Notes under the pieces: generated by a model
The model's database searches: none
The model's input: only the letters and a program-made list of their open reading frames with translations
Told to the model about the DNA's origin: nothing
In this document: in pieces, positions 7,793-17,410 of the stretch
How the letters are laid out: the number at the start of each line of letters is the position of its first letter
Position numbering within the stretch: the stretch's first letter is position 1
Source: Thalassovita sp.
GTDB taxonomy: Bacteria; Pseudomonadota; Alphaproteobacteria; Rhodobacterales; Rhodobacteraceae
Reading direction: 5' to 3'
NCBI GenBank assembly: GCA_029212905.1
Contig: JARGPB010000003.1
Coordinates: 192,279 to 256,278 of the forward strand
Length of the DNA: 64,000 nt
Program-made: the position numbers and the translations under genes

Positions 7793-8473
7793 ATGAATAA
7801 AGCGATTTTTCAAACGCGTGATGCGGTGACATTGATTGGAGCTGGGCGTGTTCAGGCGCAATCGTTACAGGCTGCGGTGGCTCTGGCGCCGCGGATTGTT
7901 GCCGCAGATGGGGGGGCTGACCTGGCATTGGACCACGGTTTGAGCCCCGAAGCGGTGATTGGGGACTTTGATTCTCTTTCCGGGCGGGTGCGTCAGGCCG
8001 TTCCTTCGCGGCATTTGCATCAGATATCGGAACAGGACAGCACTGATTTCGACAAGGCGCTGCGCAGTATTGATGCTCCGGTGATTATTGCGGTGGGGTT
8101 TGATGGGGACAGGATGGATCACGTGCTGGCCAGTTTCAACGTGTTGGTGCGTCGCGCGCACACGCGTTGTGTGATGGCGCTGGAGTCTCAGGTCGCGTTC
8201 TTATGTCCGCCGAACCTGACCTTGCCGCTGGAGGCCGGCACGCTGGTGTCGCTCTTCCCGATGGCCGCAACACAGGGACGATCCGAGGGGTTGGAGTGGC
8301 CAATTGACGGGCTGGACTTTGCGCCGGACGGGCGGGTTGGGACCTCGAACCGGGCTTTGGGGGCGATCCGTTTGGAAATGCAGGCGCCGTCCATGCTGGT
8401 TATTCTGCCGCTGGCGGCGCTGGGGACTGTGGTGCGGGCGCTTGGCTCTGCCGATGGCTGGCCTGCTCTCTGA
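7793..8473 (+). CDS. thiN: Thiamine pyrophosphokinase
   Basis: This 226-residue enzyme should transfer pyrophosphate from ATP to thiamine to make thiamine diphosphate. Family motifs are present: AADGGADLALDHGLSPEAVI, the catalytic GDFDS, and EQDSTDFDKAL, followed by a beta-rich thiamine-binding half (TLVSLFPM, GTSNRALG). Length is normal. No thiamine riboswitch is visible upstream. The last 74 bases overlap the 3' end of the convergent permease gene on the other strand. Transport or salvage of thiamine is implied, but no other thiamine gene is in the window. Confidence 0.92.
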   Translation: MNKAIFQTRDAVTLIGAGRVQAQSLQAAVALAPRIVAADGGADLALDHGLSPEAVIGDFDSLSGRVRQAVPSRHLHQISEQDSTDFDKALRSIDAPVIIAVGFDGDRMDHVLASFNVLVRRAHTRCVMALESQVAFLCPPNLTLPLEAGTLVSLFPMAATQGRSEGLEWPIDGLDFAPDGRVGTSNRALGAIRLEMQAPSMLVILPLAALGTVVRALGSADGWPAL

Positions 8474-9338
8474 ACACGATATACAGGCCCGAGGCCATCG
8501 TGATCCCGATCCCCACAGTGGCCAGCCCGTTCGGAAAATCCCGAAATATCAGCCAGCCAAACCCGGTGGCGATGGGGATTTCAAGATATTGCATCGGGGC
8601 CAGTGTCGCCGAGGGCGCAAACCGCAGCGACCAGGTCATCGCCAGATGCGCTGCGGTGCCGACAACTCCGATCAGCAACAACAGCAGCGCCTGAGACAGG
8701 TCGGGCATTTGCAGCGTGAACAGGGGCCAATGCAGCGCAGCCCCCAGAAACATCAACGGCAGCAGTAGCGCGCTGGCCATGGCACCGCTGACCGCCTGGA
8801 GCGCGATAGGGTCCGTGTCCTTGGCAATTTGACGTGTGACCAACATGAACAGAGCAAACACCACTGCGACCCCCAACGGCAGAAGAGCAGGAGCGCCGAC
8901 CGCGGCAAAGCTGGGCTGGATCACCAGCAATGTTCCGATAAACCCGACAATGCAGGCGGACAGGCGACGGGCGCCAACGCCCTCGTTCAGAACGTATTTT
9001 CCCAATAAAAGCATGATGAACGGCATGACAAAGGCAATCGCGATAGCGTCGGCCAGAGGCAGATACTGCAGGCTGGTGAACATCATCCCGATGCCTGCAA
9101 TATGCAGCACCGTGCGCCAGATCGCGAGATAGAGCAGCCGCCCGCGCAGTCTCCAGGGGCGGCGGGTGGCAATCGTCACCGGGCCCAGAAATATGGCCTG
9201 CGACAGGAACCGGACGCTAAGGATGAGCACAAGGGGCAGGGACGATCCCAACAGTTTCGCCAGCGCGTCCCCCAGCGGGGCGAGCAGGCAAAAACACAGC
9301 ATCAACATAATGCCAAGAAGGGGGCGATCCGTTTGCAT
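8400..9338 (-). CDS. DMT superfamily permease (EamA domains)
   Basis: This 312-residue membrane protein has about ten hydrophobic helices in two repeats of five, typical of the drug/metabolite transporter superfamily ([40 protein letters not shown], and [20 protein letters not shown] in the second half). Such proteins export or import small metabolites; the substrate cannot be read from sequence. The C-terminal tail is rich in Ala, Pro, Gln and Ser ([17 protein letters not shown]), and its coding region overlaps the end of thiN by 74 bases. That overlap may reflect an extended tail. Confidence 0.88.
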   Translation of the reverse strand: MQTDRPLLGIMLMLCFCLLAPLGDALAKLLGSSLPLVLILSVRFLSQAIFLGPVTIATRRPWRLRGRLLYLAIWRTVLHIAGIGMMFTSLQYLPLADAIAIAFVMPFIMLLLGKYVLNEGVGARRLSACIVGFIGTLLVIQPSFAAVGAPALLPLGVAVVFALFMLVTRQIAKDTDPIALQAVSGAMASALLLPLMFLGAALHWPLFTLQMPDLSQALLLLLIGVVGTAAHLAMTWSLRFAPSATLAPMQYLEIPIATGFGWLIFRDFPNGLATVGIGITMASGLYIVFREQASHRQSQAPAPQSPAPPAAE

Positions 9339-9428
9339 CCGCGCAGGGTAGGCTGGGCACCGTTGGGGAACAAGGCCGTGAAAATGCGGTGGCCGTACGC
9401 GGATGAATTTATGATTAATATGAGGTGG

Positions 9429-10802
9429 TTAGCAGTTCGGTATGTTGACGGCCAACCCGCCAAGAGAGGTTTCTTTGTAGTGCTCATGCATGTCGCGGCC
9501 CGTCTGGCGCATGGTCTCGATCGCGGCGTCCAGCGGGACAAAGTGCTGACCGTCGCCGCGCAGGGCCAGGGACGCGGCCGAGACGGCCTTGATCGCGCCC
9601 AGCCCGTTGCGTTCGATACAGGGCACCTGAACCAATCCCTTGACCGGATCGCAAGTCATGCCGAGATGATGCTCGAGCGCGATTTCTGCTGCGTTTTCAA
9701 TCTGTTCCGGGGTTCCCCCCATCACGGCGCACAGACCAGAAGCAGCCATGGCGGCGGCAGAGCCGACCTCGGCCTGACAGCCGGCCTCGGCCCCGGAAAT
9801 CGAGGCATTGTATTTGATCAGCCCCCCAATCGCAGCGGCGGTCAGCAAAAATTCGTCTATTTTAGAATGGGTTGCGCCGGGAACGTGATCCAGCCAGTAC
9901 CGAATGACAGCAGGCAGAACGCCGGCGGCGCCATTGGTGGGGGCGGTGACGACCTGACCACCAGCGGCGTTTTCCTCGTTCACGGCCATCGCATAGGCAA
10001 TCATCCAGTCGTTAATCGTGTGCGGCGCCGATATGTTGCGTGTCCGTTCGGTTTGCAACGCATCATGTAGTGGTTTGGCGCGGCGTTTGACGTTCAGCCC
10101 CCCAGGCAGCGTGCCGGGGGTCGTCAGACCGCGCGTGATGCAGGCATCCATCACCTGCCACAGCTGCGCCAGACCGTCCCGCAGATGCGCATGAGAGTTG
10201 CGGGAGAGCTCGTTCGCGGCCTTCATCTGGGCAATGGATTTTCCAGATTTCGATGACATTTCAAGCATTTGCGCAGCCGTCTTGAACGGGTAGGGCACCG
10301 GCGCGCCCTCGTCCGTGGCCTTGCCCGCGGCAAGCTGGGCCTCGGTCATCACGAAACCGCCGCCGATGGAATAATAGGTCTCTTGCAAAATCACATCGCC
10401 CTGCGCGTCCGTGGCCATCAGGATCATCCCATTCGCGTGGCCGTCCAGCGCGTGATCATAGTCAAAGATAAGGTCAGTTTTCGGGTTGAATATCAAAGGG
10501 TTGAGGCCCGAAGGATGCAGCATTCCGGTGGCGTGAATTTGGGTCAGGGCGGTCTCGGCCTGGGCGTGACCATAGGTGGTGGGCTCGAACCCCGCGAGGC
10601 CCAGAATGGTGGCGCGATCCGTGGCATGCCCAACCCCGGTAAACGCCAACGACCCATGCAAAGACGCCCGCAGACCATGAAAGTCGAACGGAGATTTCCG
10701 CATGATTTCAAGGAATTGCGCGGCAGCAACCATCGGTCCCATCGTGTGAGAGGACGAGGGGCCAACCCCAACCTTGAACATATCGAAGACCGATAGAAAC
10801 AT
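9429..10802 (-). CDS. sdaA: L-serine ammonia-lyase, iron-sulphur type
   Basis: This 457-residue single-chain enzyme converts L-serine to pyruvate and ammonia. The N-terminal domain starts [19 protein letters not shown], the family signature. The C-terminal catalytic domain carries three cysteines suited to a 4Fe-4S cluster ([29 protein letters not shown]). Length matches the one-polypeptide type found in Gram-negative bacteria. It is divergent from rpiA, with 246 bases between the two start codons that must hold both promoters. Confidence 0.95.
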   Translation of the reverse strand: MFLSVFDMFKVGVGPSSSHTMGPMVAAAQFLEIMRKSPFDFHGLRASLHGSLAFTGVGHATDRATILGLAGFEPTTYGHAQAETALTQIHATGMLHPSGLNPLIFNPKTDLIFDYDHALDGHANGMILMATDAQGDVILQETYYSIGGGFVMTEAQLAAGKATDEGAPVPYPFKTAAQMLEMSSKSGKSIAQMKAANELSRNSHAHLRDGLAQLWQVMDACITRGLTTPGTLPGGLNVKRRAKPLHDALQTERTRNISAPHTINDWMIAYAMAVNEENAAGGQVVTAPTNGAAGVLPAVIRYWLDHVPGATHSKIDEFLLTAAAIGGLIKYNASISGAEAGCQAEVGSAAAMAASGLCAVMGGTPEQIENAAEIALEHHLGMTCDPVKGLVQVPCIERNGLGAIKAVSAASLALRGDGQHFVPLDAAIETMRQTGRDMHEHYKETSLGGLAVNIPNC

Positions 10803-11048
10803 CGCGCACCCTTTGCTGTTTGACCCACCCTAGCACCGCTGACCACCGGCGCGACCCGCCGATTTGCGACGGATTTGGGGGCTTTTGTGCCATTTGTACC
10901 GCTGTTTGGGACAAATCCCCTGTGGATGCGTGCTGCCGGGGCAGGCGCGGGCATATGAGCAGGATGATTGGTGGTTTTCGGGCGCTTCCCTCTCGCGCCC
11001 CGGTCGCATCTTTCCTATAAGCGACGGGCAATCAACGGAGTCGCTGCC

Positions 11049-11837
11049 ATGACCGGAGAACTGTCGCCCATCGACAAGGCCAAATTCGTCGCCGCCAAGC
11101 GCGCGGTAGAGTTCGTCGAGGACGGAATGAAGGTGGGGCTGGGCACAGGGTCTACCGCAGCGTGGATGGTGCGCTGTCTGGGCGAACGGGTCCGCGAAGA
11201 GGGGCTGCGCATCAAGGGCGTGCCGACCTCGACCCGGACAGCGGTGCTGGCGCAGGAAATGGGCATCAGCGTCATCAGCCTGGACGAGGCGCGCTGGCTG
11301 GATGTGACAATCGACGGGGCGGATGAATTCGACCACGACTTTAACCTGATCAAGGGCGGCGGCGGCGCGCAGCTGCAAGAGAAAATCGTGGCAACCGCCA
11401 GCGACCGGATGGTGGTGATCACCGACGCAAGCAAAGAGGTGGAAACGCTGGGCGCGTTCCCTCTGCCGCTGGAGGTGATCCCGTTCGGCTGGCAGACCAG
11501 CAAGGCGCTGATCGAAGAGCTGCTGATTTCAATGGATGTGATGGGGCGCGAGACGTCATTGCGGATGAACGGAACGGTGCCGTTCTTTACGGACGAGGGC
11601 AACCACATCATTGATCTGCACCTGAACCGGATCGGCAACGCCCGCCAGTTGGCGATGGCGTTGAATCAGATCCCGGGCGTGGTTGAAAACGGGCTGTTCA
11701 TTGATATCTGTGACACGGTGGTCATCGGATACGGCGACGGCCGGGTTGAGACGCGCGATATTAACGAAGGGACCGTACAGAATGACCGTCTGGATTTCGT
11801 CGAGGCGGATAATCTGTTCACGGACCTGTCGGACTAG
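11049..11837 (+). CDS. rpiA: Ribose-5-phosphate isomerase A
   Basis: This 262-residue enzyme interconverts ribose 5-phosphate and ribulose 5-phosphate in the pentose phosphate pathway. RpiA motifs are clear: GLGTGSTAAWMV, IDGADEFDHDFNLIKGGGGA, the catalytic Glu in GGAQLQEKIVA, and a C-terminal VVIGYGDG. The start MTGELSPIDKAK is preceded by GGAG with normal spacing. The glutathione reductase gene follows 21 bases after the stop, so the two probably form an operon linking NADPH supply with thiol reduction. Confidence 0.95.
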   Translation: MTGELSPIDKAKFVAAKRAVEFVEDGMKVGLGTGSTAAWMVRCLGERVREEGLRIKGVPTSTRTAVLAQEMGISVISLDEARWLDVTIDGADEFDHDFNLIKGGGGAQLQEKIVATASDRMVVITDASKEVETLGAFPLPLEVIPFGWQTSKALIEELLISMDVMGRETSLRMNGTVPFFTDEGNHIIDLHLNRIGNARQLAMALNQIPGVVENGLFIDICDTVVIGYGDGRVETRDINEGTVQNDRLDFVEADNLFTDLSD

Positions 11838-11858
11838 GACACTCTTGGGGAATTCGGA

Positions 11859-13220
11859 ATGACGTTTGATTATGATCTGTTCGTGATCGGTGGTGGCTCG
11901 GGCGGGGTGCGTGCTGCGCGCGTTGCGGCGGGTGAAACAGGGGCCAAAGTGGCGCTGGCAGAAGAGGACCGCTATGGCGGGACCTGTGTGATCCGGGGCT
12001 GTGTCCCCAAAAAGCTGATGGTGTTCGCCAGCGAATATTCCGAAATGGCCAAGGATGCGGCGGCCTATGGCTGGGACGTGTCCCTGGGCGATTTCAACTG
12101 GGACATGTTCAAGGGCAAGCTGCACGCGGAACTGGACCGGCTGGAGGGGATTTACCGCAAGTTGCTGGCGGGCTCGGGGGTTGAGTCGTTTGATGCGCGG
12201 GCGCGGGTGGTGGATGCCCATACGGTAGAGCTGTCGGACGGCACCCGCAAAACGGCGAAACACATCCTGTTGGCGATGGGCGGACGGCCGGTAAAGCCGG
12301 AAATCCCAGGGGCCGATCTGGCGATTACCTCGAATGACATTTTCCACCTGGAGCAGATGCCAAAGAACATCCTGATCCTGGGCGGTGGCTATATCGCGTG
12401 CGAATTCGCGGGCGTGCTGAATGGCTTGGGCGTGGAGGTGACGCAGTATTATCGCGGCGCACAGATCCTGCGGGGCTTTGATGACGAAGCGCGCGGGCTG
12501 GTGGCCGAGGAAATGATCCAGCGCGGGGTCAAATTGCATCTGGGCACCAATATCGAAACCATGCAGGCGACGCAGGATGGCAAAATCCGCGTTGTGGCGA
12601 CGAATGGCGACGAAACCGTGTTCGATCAGGTGATGTTCGCCACGGGCCGTGCGCCCAACAGCGACGACATGGGCCTGCAAGAGGCCGGCGTGAAGCTGGG
12701 CCGCGGCGGTCAGGTGCTGGTGGACGACTACAGCCAGACGGACGTGCCCTCGATCTATGCGATCGGGGATGTGACGGACCGGGTGAACCTGACGCCTGTG
12801 GCAATCCGCGAGGGCATGGCCTTTGTTGAAACGGTGTTCAAGGGCAACCCGACCAAGCCCGATCACGATCTGATTCCAACAGCGATTTTCACCCAGCCCG
12901 AAATGGGCACCGTGGGGCTGAGCGAGGAAGAGGCCGCCGCGAAAGGCCCGATCGAGGTCTATGCGACCTCGTTTAAACCGATGCAATCCAGCTTTGCGGG
13001 GCGCACGGATCGTGTGATGATGAAATTGGTGGTCTGCGCGGACACGCGCCGTGTGCTAGGCTGTCATATCGTGGCCCCCGGCGCAGGCGAGATGATTCAG
13101 CTGGCCGGTATCGCGGTCAAGATGGGCGCCACCAAGGAAGACTTTGACCGGACGGTGGCCGTACACCCCACCATGTCCGAGGAAATCGTGACGATGAAGG
13201 CGCCCGTACGGACCGCCTGA
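11859..13220 (+). CDS. gor: Glutathione-disulfide reductase
   Basis: This 453-residue flavoprotein reduces oxidised glutathione with NADPH. Visible features are the FAD-binding GGGSGG (11-16), the redox-active disulfide GGTCVIRGC (Cys43 and Cys48), the NAD(P)-binding ILGGGYIACEFAG, the second FAD motif YAIGDVTD and the dimer-interface HPTMSEE that supplies the catalytic His. The pattern fits glutathione reductase better than dihydrolipoamide dehydrogenase because of the GCVPKK sequence. It follows rpiA closely and ends 75 bases before hflK. Confidence 0.94.
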   Translation: MTFDYDLFVIGGGSGGVRAARVAAGETGAKVALAEEDRYGGTCVIRGCVPKKLMVFASEYSEMAKDAAAYGWDVSLGDFNWDMFKGKLHAELDRLEGIYRKLLAGSGVESFDARARVVDAHTVELSDGTRKTAKHILLAMGGRPVKPEIPGADLAITSNDIFHLEQMPKNILILGGGYIACEFAGVLNGLGVEVTQYYRGAQILRGFDDEARGLVAEEMIQRGVKLHLGTNIETMQATQDGKIRVVATNGDETVFDQVMFATGRAPNSDDMGLQEAGVKLGRGGQVLVDDYSQTDVPSIYAIGDVTDRVNLTPVAIREGMAFVETVFKGNPTKPDHDLIPTAIFTQPEMGTVGLSEEEAAAKGPIEVYATSFKPMQSSFAGRTDRVMMKLVVCADTRRVLGCHIVAPGAGEMIQLAGIAVKMGATKEDFDRTVAVHPTMSEEIVTMKAPVRTA

Positions 13221-13295
13221 ACTTGAAAAAACGGGCCGGACTGCACAGGTAATAGGGCAGATCGGCACAACGGATAACAAAAGGAAAACTGGTTT

Positions 13296-14438
13296 ATGAC
13301 TGGGAATTCTGGCGGCCCATGGGGCGGCGGCGGAAATAAGGGAGGGGGCGATGATCAGCGTCCCAACAATGGCGGAGGACGACGTCCCGGTGACGACAGC
13401 CCGCAAATCCCCGAGATCGACGAGCTGATGAAAAAAGGCCAGGAACAGCTGCGCGTCCTGATGGGCGGCGGCAATGGTGGCGGCGCGAAACGCGGCGGCG
13501 GCAGCCCAATTGGCGGCGGCGGTATCCCTAAGGGCACGATTGGTCTGGCTGCTTTGGTGGCGATCGGCCTGTGGGCCTTTGCCAGCTTCTATACGGTGAA
13601 ACCCGAGGAACAATCGGTCGAGCTGTTGCTGGGCAAATACAATGCCACCGGCAACCCCGGTCTGAACTTTGCCCCCTGGCCGATCGTGACAGCCGAAGTG
13701 GTCAACGTGACCTCGGAGCGGACAGAAACCGTGGGTGTGGCACGCGGCGCACAGGACACGGGCCTGATGCTGACCACGGACGCCAATATCGTGGACATTG
13801 ATTTCCAGGTGGTCTGGAACATCAACGACCCGGCGAAACTGTTGTTCAACCTGCGGGATGCGCGCTCGACCGTGCAGTCTGTGTCGGAATCGGTGATGCG
13901 CGAAGTCATCGCCGCCAGCAACCTGGCACCGATCCTGAACCGGGATCGCGGCCTGATCGCAGACAGCGTGAAGGAACGTATCCAGGCAACGCTGAACGAA
14001 TATGAAAGCGGCATCAACATCGTCCGCGTCAACCTGGAAAAGGCCGACCCGCCGCTGGAAGTGATCGACAGCTTCCGCGAGGTGCAGGCCGCAGAACAGC
14101 AACGCGACCGGCTGCAACGCCAGGCCGATGCCTATGCCAACAAGGTCCTGGCCGAGGCCCGCGGTGAAGCCGCCCAGAAACTGGAAGAGGCCGAAGCCTA
14201 CCGCGCGCAGGTGATCAACGACGCGCTGGGTGAAGCCAGCCGTTTCAGCGCCGTTCTGGCCGAATACCAAAAGGCCCCAGAGGTGACTCGGAAGCGCCTG
14301 TATCTGGAAACCATGGAAAAGGTGCTGGGCGACGTGGATAAAACCATTCTGGACAGCGGCGTGATCGGCGAGGGTGGCTCGGGTGTGGTGCCCTATCTGC
14401 CGTTGAACGAAATGCGACGCACCGAAGGGGGGAACTAA
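13296..14438 (+). CDS. hflK: HflK, membrane regulator of FtsH
   Basis: This 380-residue protein has a Gly-rich cytoplasmic N-terminus (about 1-80), one membrane helix at about 82-100, and a periplasmic SPFH/band 7 domain followed by a long helical region (AEQQRDRLQRQADAYANKV). With HflC it builds a large cage around the FtsH protease and limits degradation of membrane proteins. An AAGGAAAA ribosome site precedes the ATG. The hflC start lies 3 bases after the stop. The N-terminus is richer in Gly and Asn than the E. coli protein, as I recall for alphaproteobacteria. Confidence 0.95.
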   Translation: MTGNSGGPWGGGGNKGGGDDQRPNNGGGRRPGDDSPQIPEIDELMKKGQEQLRVLMGGGNGGGAKRGGGSPIGGGGIPKGTIGLAALVAIGLWAFASFYTVKPEEQSVELLLGKYNATGNPGLNFAPWPIVTAEVVNVTSERTETVGVARGAQDTGLMLTTDANIVDIDFQVVWNINDPAKLLFNLRDARSTVQSVSESVMREVIAASNLAPILNRDRGLIADSVKERIQATLNEYESGINIVRVNLEKADPPLEVIDSFREVQAAEQQRDRLQRQADAYANKVLAEARGEAAQKLEEAEAYRAQVINDALGEASRFSAVLAEYQKAPEVTRKRLYLETMEKVLGDVDKTILDSGVIGEGGSGVVPYLPLNEMRRTEGGN

Positions 14439-14441
14439 GCC

Positions 14442-15320
14442 ATGAATAAGACAACTCTGTTGATCCCAGCCCTGGTGATCGTCGTGGCGGGCGTCCTGTC
14501 CTCGGTTTTTGTTGTGGACGAGCGCGAAAAAGCGCTGGTGCTGCAATTCGGCCAGATCAAGGCCGTCAAGGAAGAGCCCGGCCTGAGCTTTAAGATCCCG
14601 CTGATCCAAGAGGTCGTCACCTATGATGACCGGATCCTGTCGCTGGATACCGAAACCATCGAGGTCACGCCCTCGGATGACCGCCGCCTGGTGGTGGACG
14701 CATTCGCGCGCTACCGGATCGCCGATGTGGTGCGGTTCCGTCAGGCCGTTGGTGTCGGCGGGCTGCGCGTGGCCGAGGACCGCCTGTCCTCGATCCTGAA
14801 CGCGCAGATCCGCGAAGTGCTGGGTGCTGATCAGGTAACCTCGGACACGATCCTGTCAGAAGACCGGCGCGGGCTGATGACGCGTATTCGCGATCAGGCC
14901 CGCGAAGCAGCGCTGAGCCTGGGGGTTGATGTGGTGGACGTGCGTCTGAAACAGACCAACCTGCCGCGCCAAAACCTGAACGCCACGTTCGAACGGATGA
15001 AAGCCGAACGCGAACGCGAAGCCGCAGACGAGATCGCCCGCGGTAACGAAGCGGCGCAACGGGTGCGCGCCCTGGCCGACCGGACCGTGGTGGAAACCCT
15101 GTCCGAGGCCGAACGCGAAGCGCAAATCTCGCGCGGTGAAGCAGATGCAAAACGCAACAGCATCTTCGCCGAAGCCTTTGGGGCCGACCCCGAGTTCTTT
15201 GCCTTCTATCGTTCGCTTCAGGCCTATGAGAACGCGCTGGGCGGGAAGAACACGTCATTGGTTGTGACCCCCGAAAGCGAGTTCTTCGATTACCTGAAAT
15301 CGAATCGCGTGGCGCAATGA
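14442..15320 (+). CDS. hflC: HflC, membrane regulator of FtsH
   Basis: This 292-residue SPFH protein is the partner of HflK. It begins with a membrane helix (TTLLIPALVIVVAGVLSSVF), followed by the band 7 domain (EREKALVLQFGQI, EEPGLSFKIPLIQEVVTYD) and a charged helical tail. The gene overlaps the next small gene by four bases (ATGA), which indicates translational coupling. The hflK-hflC-DUF2065-degP order groups several envelope quality-control functions. Confidence 0.95.
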   Translation: MNKTTLLIPALVIVVAGVLSSVFVVDEREKALVLQFGQIKAVKEEPGLSFKIPLIQEVVTYDDRILSLDTETIEVTPSDDRRLVVDAFARYRIADVVRFRQAVGVGGLRVAEDRLSSILNAQIREVLGADQVTSDTILSEDRRGLMTRIRDQAREAALSLGVDVVDVRLKQTNLPRQNLNATFERMKAEREREAADEIARGNEAAQRVRALADRTVVETLSEAEREAQISRGEADAKRNSIFAEAFGADPEFFAFYRSLQAYENALGGKNTSLVVTPESEFFDYLKSNRVAQ

Positions 15321-15514
15321 TCGCGACGGCCTTCCTGGCCCTCGGGCTGGTATTAATCGTGGAGGGGCTGGCCTATGCGCTGGCCCCTTCGCTTGTCGAG
15401 CGCCTGCTGGCGACTCTGAAAACCCTGCCCGAAGACCTGCTGCGCCGCTTGGGGCTGGCGGCGCTGGCGGTGGGCGTGCTGCTGGTCTGGATCGCCAAAA
15501 CGCTGGGGGCGTGA
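15317..15514 (+). CDS. DUF2065 small membrane protein (YjeT-like)
   Basis: This 65-residue protein consists of two hydrophobic helices (TAFLALGLVLIVEGLAYAL and GLAALAVGVLLVWIAKTLG) joined by a short charged loop with PEDLLRRLG. It matches the DUF2065/YjeT family, whose members are encoded beside hflC in E. coli as well. Its ATG overlaps the hflC stop. The biochemical role is unknown, but linkage suggests a part in HflKC-FtsH membrane proteostasis. Confidence 0.85.
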   Translation: MIATAFLALGLVLIVEGLAYALAPSLVERLLATLKTLPEDLLRRLGLAALAVGVLLVWIAKTLGA

Positions 15515-15878
15515 TCCGATTGTGCGCCTGCGGCGCGCTGGATTGTTTGGATTGGGGCTCTGCCCCCGAGGTGGAAAATCTGCGATTTCCCCCTCTCCCC
15601 CGGACGCACCCCACCAGGGGAGACGCGGTCCGCCTGTTTCATCTTGCTGAAAATACTCAAATTCCACGGCGGATCCGGGCGATATCTTTGGTTGGGATCA
15701 CCAGCGGTTCACAGCCAGTTGAGCCGATGCGATGCGGATTGAGTTGCATGCGGGGCGCGGGCCGTGAAAAGGTATGTCAGAGAGCTGACCCGCGCGGGCC
15801 AGCGATATACCCAGGATCAAAGGAGTGATGGGAGTGAGCAGTTTGGCAGTTTCTGTTCCGAGCCGTGGAGGCGCCGCG
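15515..15878. other. Intergenic region without a recognised gene
   Basis: These 364 bases separate the hflKC cluster from the protease gene. They hold a small hairpin (GGGGCTCTGCCCC, about 15554-15566), a run of pyrimidines, and one inverted copy of the 21-base repeat described separately. The protease could begin upstream of 15879 at a GTG (15825) or ATG (15828), but the favoured start follows GGAGG at 15867-15871. No other open frame here looks coding. Confidence 0.6.
15638..15658 (-). repeat. Copy 1 of a 21-base intergenic repeat
   Basis: Read on the minus strand this is GAGTATTT, three variable bases (here TCA), then GCAAGATGAA. Three other copies lie at 17381, 29750 and 40884. All four are between genes. 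Confidence 0.8.
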
Positions 15879-17291
15879 ATGCGGGCGCTTTGGCTGGGTG
15901 TTGTGGCATTGGCATTGGTATTGGCGCAGGCGATGAGCGCCGCCGCGCGGCCCGACAGTCTGGCCGATCTGGCCGAAAAAATCAGCCCGTCGGTGGTGAA
16001 TATCACCACATCGACCGTGGTTGCCGGGCAGTCGGGCCCTAACCCGATTGTCCCCGAGGGCAGCCCGTTCGAAGATTTCTTTAAGGAATTTCAAGACCGT
16101 AAGCCCGGAGGCGACCGTCCGCGCCGCAGCTCGGCCTTGGGGTCTGGATTCGTGATTTCCGAGGATGGCTATATCGTCACCAACAACCACGTGATCGAAA
16201 GCGCCGATGAGATCGTCATCGAATTCTTCGGTGGCGAGGAACTGGACGCCAAGGTGGTGGGCACAGATCCAAACACGGATATTGCGCTGCTAAAGGTCGA
16301 GACCGACAAGCCGTTGCCCTATGTGAAATTCGGCGACAGTGATTCCTCGCGCGTGGGGGATTGGGTGATGGCCATGGGCAACCCGCTGGGTCAGGGGTTT
16401 TCGGTTTCGGCGGGGATCGTGTCGGCGCGCAACCGGGCCCTGTCCGGGAGCTATGACGATTACATCCAGACGGACGCGGCGATCAACCGGGGCAACTCGG
16501 GCGGGCCGCTGTTCAACATGGACGGGGATGTGATCGGGGTGAATACCGCGATCCTGTCGCCCAACGGTGGCTCGATCGGGATTGGGTTCTCGATGGCCTC
16601 GAATGTGGTCAGCAAGGTTGTGGCGCAGTTGAAGGACTTTGGCGAGACGCGCCGGGGCTGGCTGGGCGTCCGCATCCAGGACGTGACCGAGGATGTGGCC
16701 GAGGCCATGGGGCTGGAGACAGCCGCAGGCGCATTGGTGACGGATGTCCCCGAAGGACCGGCCAAGGAATCGGGCATGATCCAGGGCGATGTGATCATGA
16801 GCTTTGACGGGGTCGAGGTAACGGACACCCGCAGCCTGGTGCGCCAGGTCGGCAACACGGATGTCGGCAAGACCGTGCGTGTGCTGGTGTTCCGGGACGG
16901 CAAAACCCAGACGCTGAAGGTGACTTTGGGCCGCCGTGAGGCCGCAGAAGCCGTGCCTGCCGCCGTGACCAAACCCGAAGAGGTCGAAGCCCCCAAGGAG
17001 ATCCTGGGGCTGACGCTGAGCCCGTTGACCAACGAGCTGCGCAAGGAGCTGCAACTGTCCCCCAAGGCCTCGGGGCTGGTGGTGATGGATGTGGACGAGA
17101 CCTCGGTTGCATCTGAGAAGGGGCTGCGCGCGGGAGATCTGATCACCGAGGCCGGTCAGCAGAAGCTGGAGACAGCAGCGGACCTACAGGCCCGTGTGGA
17201 CGAGGCGCAAGAGGCGGGGCGCAAGTCCATGCTGCTGCTGATCCGCCGCAACGGAGAGCCGCGTTTCGTGGCGCTGCCGTTCAAGAGGTGA
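15879..17291 (+). CDS. degP: Periplasmic serine protease, DegP/Do family
   Basis: This 470-residue protein has a signal peptide (MRALWLGVVALALVLAQAMS, cleavage near AAA-RP), a trypsin domain and two PDZ domains. The catalytic triad is complete: His104 (TNNHVIES), Asp134 (DPNTDIALLK) and Ser207 (RGNSGGPLFN). It should degrade or refold damaged periplasmic proteins. The PDZ domains lie at about 255-345 and 380-465. The ATG at 15879 follows GGAGG by 7 bases and starts directly at the signal peptide. A likely terminator follows the stop. It could equally be called DegQ or MucD. Confidence 0.92.
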   Translation: MRALWLGVVALALVLAQAMSAAARPDSLADLAEKISPSVVNITTSTVVAGQSGPNPIVPEGSPFEDFFKEFQDRKPGGDRPRRSSALGSGFVISEDGYIVTNNHVIESADEIVIEFFGGEELDAKVVGTDPNTDIALLKVETDKPLPYVKFGDSDSSRVGDWVMAMGNPLGQGFSVSAGIVSARNRALSGSYDDYIQTDAAINRGNSGGPLFNMDGDVIGVNTAILSPNGGSIGIGFSMASNVVSKVVAQLKDFGETRRGWLGVRIQDVTEDVAEAMGLETAAGALVTDVPEGPAKESGMIQGDVIMSFDGVEVTDTRSLVRQVGNTDVGKTVRVLVFRDGKTQTLKVTLGRREAAEAVPAAVTKPEEVEAPKEILGLTLSPLTNELRKELQLSPKASGLVVMDVDETSVASEKGLRAGDLITEAGQQKLETAADLQARVDEAQEAGRKSMLLLIRRNGEPRFVALPFKR

Positions 17292-17313
17292 TCCGCGCAG
17301 ACGATAGATTTGG

Positions 17314-17350
17314 AAAGGGCCGTCCTGGGAAACCGGGGCGGCCTTTGCTT
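17314..17350 (+). terminator. Probable terminator after degP
   Basis: AAAGGGCCGTCC pairs with GGGGCGGCCTTT with one bulged G and one G-T pair, around a 9-base loop. A short T-rich tail (GCTTTG) follows. Confidence 0.5.
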
Positions 17351-17380
17351 TGGGGCGCGCCCGTGGCGATGTTGCGCCGT

Positions 17381-17401
17381 GAGTATTTTCAGCAAGATGA
17401 A
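17381..17401 (+). repeat. Copy 2 of the 21-base intergenic repeat
   Basis: The sequence is GAGTATTT, TCA, GCAAGATGAA. It lies between degP and the 3' end of the convergent lipoprotein gene and is identical to copy 1 apart from orientation. Confidence 0.8.
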
Positions 17402-17410
17402 CGGCGGGGG

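Noticed and set aside
13056..14609. A 517-codon open frame opposite hflK
   Set aside because: It is the reverse of the GC-rich hflK gene, and its protein is rich in His and Arg as expected for a shadow frame.
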